A stretch of 6,873 nucleotides of DNA from Clostridiales bacterium (GTDB lineage Bacteria; Bacillota; Clostridia; Oscillospirales; Oscillospiraceae): NCBI GenBank assembly GCA_029098065.1, contig JAQXNP010000034.1, forward strand, positions 1-6,873, written 5' to 3'. Positions within the stretch are counted from its first letter, which is position 1. Each line of letters opens with the position of its first letter. The position numbers were made by a program, and so were the translations under genes. Shown piece by piece: positions 6,465-6,873 of this stretch. The notes beneath the pieces are model-generated. The model had not been told where the DNA came from. It saw only the letters and a program-made list of their open reading frames with translations, and did no database searches.

Positions 6465-6839
6465 ATGAAATTTTATGTCTGCAATCACTGTAAAAACATC
6501 ATCGCCTATATGACCAACAGGGGCGTTCCCGTGGTGTGCTGCGGGGAAAAGATGCAGGAGCTGGTCCCCGGCACCACGGATGCCGCCCAGGAGAAGCATG
6601 TTCCCGTGGTGAAGGTGGAGGGTGACAAGGTCACCGTTTCTGTGGGTGAGGTCACCCACCCCATGCTGGAGGCGCATTCCATCCTGTGGATCATCCTGGA
6701 GACCGAGCAGGGCTTCCAGAAGAAGGATCTGAAGCCGGGGCAGGCTCCTGAGGCGGTCTTTGCCGTGGCCCCCGGTGACAAGCCGGTGGCGGCCTATGAG
6801 TACTGCAACCTTCATGGCCTTTGGAAGAAAGATATTTAA
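6465..6839 (+). CDS. dfx: Desulfoferrodoxin (superoxide reductase, two-iron class)
   Basis: This 124-residue cytoplasmic protein reduces superoxide to hydrogen peroxide without releasing O2, using electrons usually supplied by rubredoxin. Two domains are visible. The N-terminal desulforedoxin-like domain carries the rubredoxin-type iron ligands C6 and C9 (CNHC) and C25-C26 (CCGEKM). The catalytic domain has the His4Cys site: H45 in EKHVPVV, H65 in THPM, H71 in EAHS, and C114 with H117 in YCNLHG. The E43-K44 pair before H45 matches the glutamate and lysine known to assist catalysis in this family. Length and motif order match full-length desulfoferrodoxins, so it should be active. AAGGAG (6450-6455) lies 9 nt before the ATG, and the 27-bp gap to citrate synthase has no promoter or terminator, implying co-transcription. 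Confidence 0.96.
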   Translation: MKFYVCNHCKNIIAYMTNRGVPVVCCGEKMQELVPGTTDAAQEKHVPVVKVEGDKVTVSVGEVTHPMLEAHSILWIILETEQGFQKKDLKPGQAPEAVFAVAPGDKPVAAYEYCNLHGLWKKDI

Positions 6840-6873
6840 GCGGATTGCCTTGTCCGTCAGATAAGAGCAGGAG
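6840..6873 (+). other. Start of the next intergenic region
   Basis: A weak inverted repeat, CGGA (6841-6844) and TCCG (6853-6856), follows the stop without a T-run, so it is not a convincing terminator. CAGGAG at the right edge (6868-6873) could be the ribosome binding site of another co-directional gene just outside the window. Neither can be settled here. Confidence 0.25.

Noticed and set aside
5745..6815. A 356-codon minus-strand open frame across citrate synthase and desulfoferrodoxin
   Set aside because: It crosses two well-supported genes and their intergenic gap, has no recognisable domain, and no ribosome binding site or promoter was noticed.
1..6873. Mobile element, phage, CRISPR or new defence system
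   Set aside because: No transposase, integrase, terminal repeats, spaced repeat array or defence-type domain was seen; every long reading frame with motifs fits a known metabolic or transport family.

Overview
The window looks like chromosomal DNA of a strictly anaerobic, fairly GC-rich member of the Clostridia, plausibly a gut Oscillospiraceae-type organism. This is inferred from gene content: an oxygen-sensitive 2-hydroxyacyl-CoA dehydratase activator, a cysteine-rich lipoprotein, a desulfoferrodoxin-type superoxide reductase, strong AGGAGG-type ribosome binding sites and GC-rich codon use with AT-rich promoters. The species cannot be named from the sequence. No mobile element, CRISPR array, tRNA or rRNA is visible.

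Layout. (1) Positions 1-1794, minus strand: the first 598 codons of a large acyl-CoA dehydratase activase with two tandem BcrAD/BadFG ATPase modules. The gene runs off the left edge. (2) Positions 1795-2024: a divergent control region with one near-consensus sigma-70/SigA-type promoter for each direction and a palindrome just downstream of the rightward -10 box. (3) Positions 2025-4914, plus strand: a complete ABC importer of the COG2984/COG4120/COG1101 type (relatives include the TrpXYZ tryptophan transporters), in the order lipoprotein, permease, ATPase. A perfect 18-bp stem-loop, followed at once by an extended -10 promoter-like motif, separates the lipoprotein gene from the permease gene. 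The permease and ATPase genes overlap by 8 bp. (4) Positions 4915-5069: an AT-rich control region with three TATTCAT repeats, the last abutting an extended -10 promoter. (5) Positions 5070-6839: citrate synthase followed after 27 bp by a two-iron desulfoferrodoxin, probably one transcript. The last 34 bases hold no complete gene.

How the genes fit together. The importer is a self-contained uptake system whose ligand cannot be read from sequence; aromatic amino acids are the best family-based guess. The activase supplies ATP-driven, low-potential electrons to a 2-hydroxyacyl-CoA dehydratase in the family's known chemistry, typically in amino-acid fermentation. Citrate synthase feeds oxaloacetate and acetyl-CoA into citrate, probably for glutamate synthesis. 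The superoxide reductase detoxifies superoxide without making O2. Activase, and the aconitase that would follow citrate synthase, are both Fe-S enzymes damaged by oxygen species, so the theme is anaerobic amino-acid and central metabolism plus oxygen protection. I see no clear new defence or mobile system. The most unusual points are the stem-loop/promoter overlap inside the transporter operon, the repeat array before citrate synthase, and the citrate synthase-superoxide reductase pairing.
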